From Turritopsis dohrnii (taxonomy: Eukaryota; Cnidaria; Hydrozoa; Anthoathecata; Oceaniidae): 64,000 nucleotides of DNA. Both the position numbers and the translations under genes were made by a program. How positions within the stretch are numbered: the stretch's first letter is position 1; every line of letters begins with the position of its first letter. The DNA lies in assembly GCA_027922465.2 (NCBI GenBank), contig BQMF02000275.1, positions 372,001-436,000 of the forward strand. Direction: 5' to 3'. Below the pieces are notes generated by a model that had not been told where the DNA came from, searched no databases, and saw only the letters and a list, made by a program, of their open reading frames with translations. Positions 63,066-64,000 of this stretch are shown piece after piece.

Positions 63066-63741
63066 CTAAAAGATAGACTACCACGACTGCATACAACAAG
63101 AAGCGCAATCGTCAGGAAACTAGACGGTATAATCCCACAGAAGGCAATAAAAATAAGAGTGATTAGCGAATGAACTTTATGAAAATTTTTCGGACTTTCC
63201 ACGAACAAAGTAGGCATAATAATGCATTCTTTCTTTAGATCCTACAAGAAGAATTACAGTTCCTCTAAAATTATTGATTCGTCTCGTAATCTATGAATTA
63301 CAGTTTATGAACCGTATAAATTACAAATGAAAAATAAATTCTCAGATTGAGTTTAATCAACTTATATGAAAAATCCTGTCGTGAATTCAAAAAAATTCTC
63401 GAGTAGGAATGTTAGGTTAAAGGGGCGACTATGATGCTTTACCTGTGTGCAAACAGTTTTCTTGTGCTGGAATGTTATAATGGTATTTAAAGCTGATTGC
63501 ATTTGGATGGTTTGAAATAATGAATAATTTTCCTGGAAAAAAATAAAAGAGTTCATCAACATTGGAATGAGTAAAGTGCAACTTTCATTGGTTTTCATTC
63601 ATAGCGTATGGTTCCTGTGCTTGGAGTGTCCTTACAGATACGTTTCGAAACGCCTTAATGCACTTAGCTGATGGAAGCTAATGGGCTACGTGTAAAACAT
63701 TCATCTAAAGATGCTTAGTGTTAACAGTTAAAGATAGTAAG
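63066..63741. other. No gene recognised
   Basis: AT-rich, with short frames only. A minus frame at 63362-63598 has no recognisable features. Confidence 0.3.
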
Positions 63742-64000
63742 GTTTGCAGCGACCGTACACAAAGGTACTAATCACTGGTGAAGTGGTTTGCAGCGACCGT
63801 ACACAAAGGTACCAATCACTGGTGAAGTGGTTTGCAGCGACCGTACACAAAGGTACCAATCACTGGTGAAGTGGTTTGCAGCGACCGTTCACAAAGGTAC
63901 TAATCACTGGTGAAGTGGTTTGCAGCGACCGTACACAAAGGTACCAATCACTGGTGAAGTGGTTTGCAGCGACCGTTCACAAAGGTACTAATCACTGGTG
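63742..64000. repeat. 44-bp tandem array, continues past the window
   Basis: Nearly six units of 44 bp beginning TTTGCAGCGACCGTWCACAA, followed by AGGTAYYAATCACTGGTGAAGTGG. Variation is limited to a few positions (GTACC/GTACT, GTACAC/GTTCAC) and alternates between units. There is no open-frame or promoter logic; it is a satellite or minisatellite. Confidence 0.95.

Noticed and set aside
63742..64000. CRISPR-like array
   Set aside because: Pure tandem repetition of 44 bp without spacers.

Overview
This is eukaryotic, AT-rich animal genomic DNA: genes are split by GT-AG introns, proteins carry Ig, fibronectin III, LDL-receptor A, chitin-binding (CBM14) and TNF domains, and transposons fill much of the space. 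No bacterial operon, CRISPR array, rRNA or true tRNA gene was seen. The repertoire (DIRS, a Ginger-type element, a 2A-bearing LINE, many hairpin MITEs, TNF ligand, CBM14/Ig/FN3 mosaics) suggests a marine invertebrate, probably a cnidarian; the species assignment is inference.

Layout. 1-2.2 kb: little beyond one small secreted-type ORF (minus). 2.2-8.7 kb: a large imperfect palindrome that was hit by a 605-bp MITE (left arm), a 1.93-kb mariner-superfamily element with an intact DD41D transposase (right arm) and a 5'-truncated LINE (right arm); each insertion can be dated against an uninterrupted copy of its target in the opposite arm. Between the arms are a pogo/Tigger-like MITE and a tRNA-derived SINE. 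9.46-22.29 kb: a decayed DIRS retrotransposon with 62-bp inverted terminal repeats, split by a 5.7-kb Ginger-like DNA transposon (5-bp target duplication GACCT, spliced integrase gene ending in a ParB-like domain, itself broken by a 1.5-kb MITE and a 31-bp duplication) and by a nearly full-length LINE whose 1098-aa ORF opens with a signal-like segment and a 2A peptide motif. 22.9-24.3 kb: a hAT-type non-autonomous element. 25.4-26.2 kb: two probable exons of a LamG/pentraxin-like gene (minus). 27.9-32.6 kb: MITEs and a SINE tail. 33.3-35.0 kb: a complete three-exon TNF-superfamily ligand gene (plus, 253 aa). 39.4-55.6 kb: one complete 32-exon gene (minus) for a secreted protein of about 2,234 aa. 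60.9-61.8 kb: an intact unrecognised single-exon gene (minus). 62.4-63.1 kb: probable exons of another minus-strand gene. 63.74 kb to the end: a 44-bp tandem array that leaves the window.

The most notable object is the 39.4-55.6 kb gene. It reads signal peptide, Ig, Ig, FN3-Ig, Ig, FN3, Ig, Ig, Thr-rich linker, then four tandem copies of [FN3, LDLa, FN3, Thr-rich], then Thr-rich linkers alternating with three CBM14 domains, and a stop without a transmembrane segment. Every intron I could place is phase 1 and the summed exons give an exact multiple of three. The four copies are nearly identical 1.43-kb genomic duplications. The third copy has single-base insertions that look like two variant bases written side by side, so its frameshifts are more likely an assembly artefact than decay.

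The cellular genes (TNF ligand; secreted Ig/FN3/LDLa/CBM14 protein; LamG-like exons) share an extracellular recognition or matrix theme, but nothing in the sequence shows that they work together.
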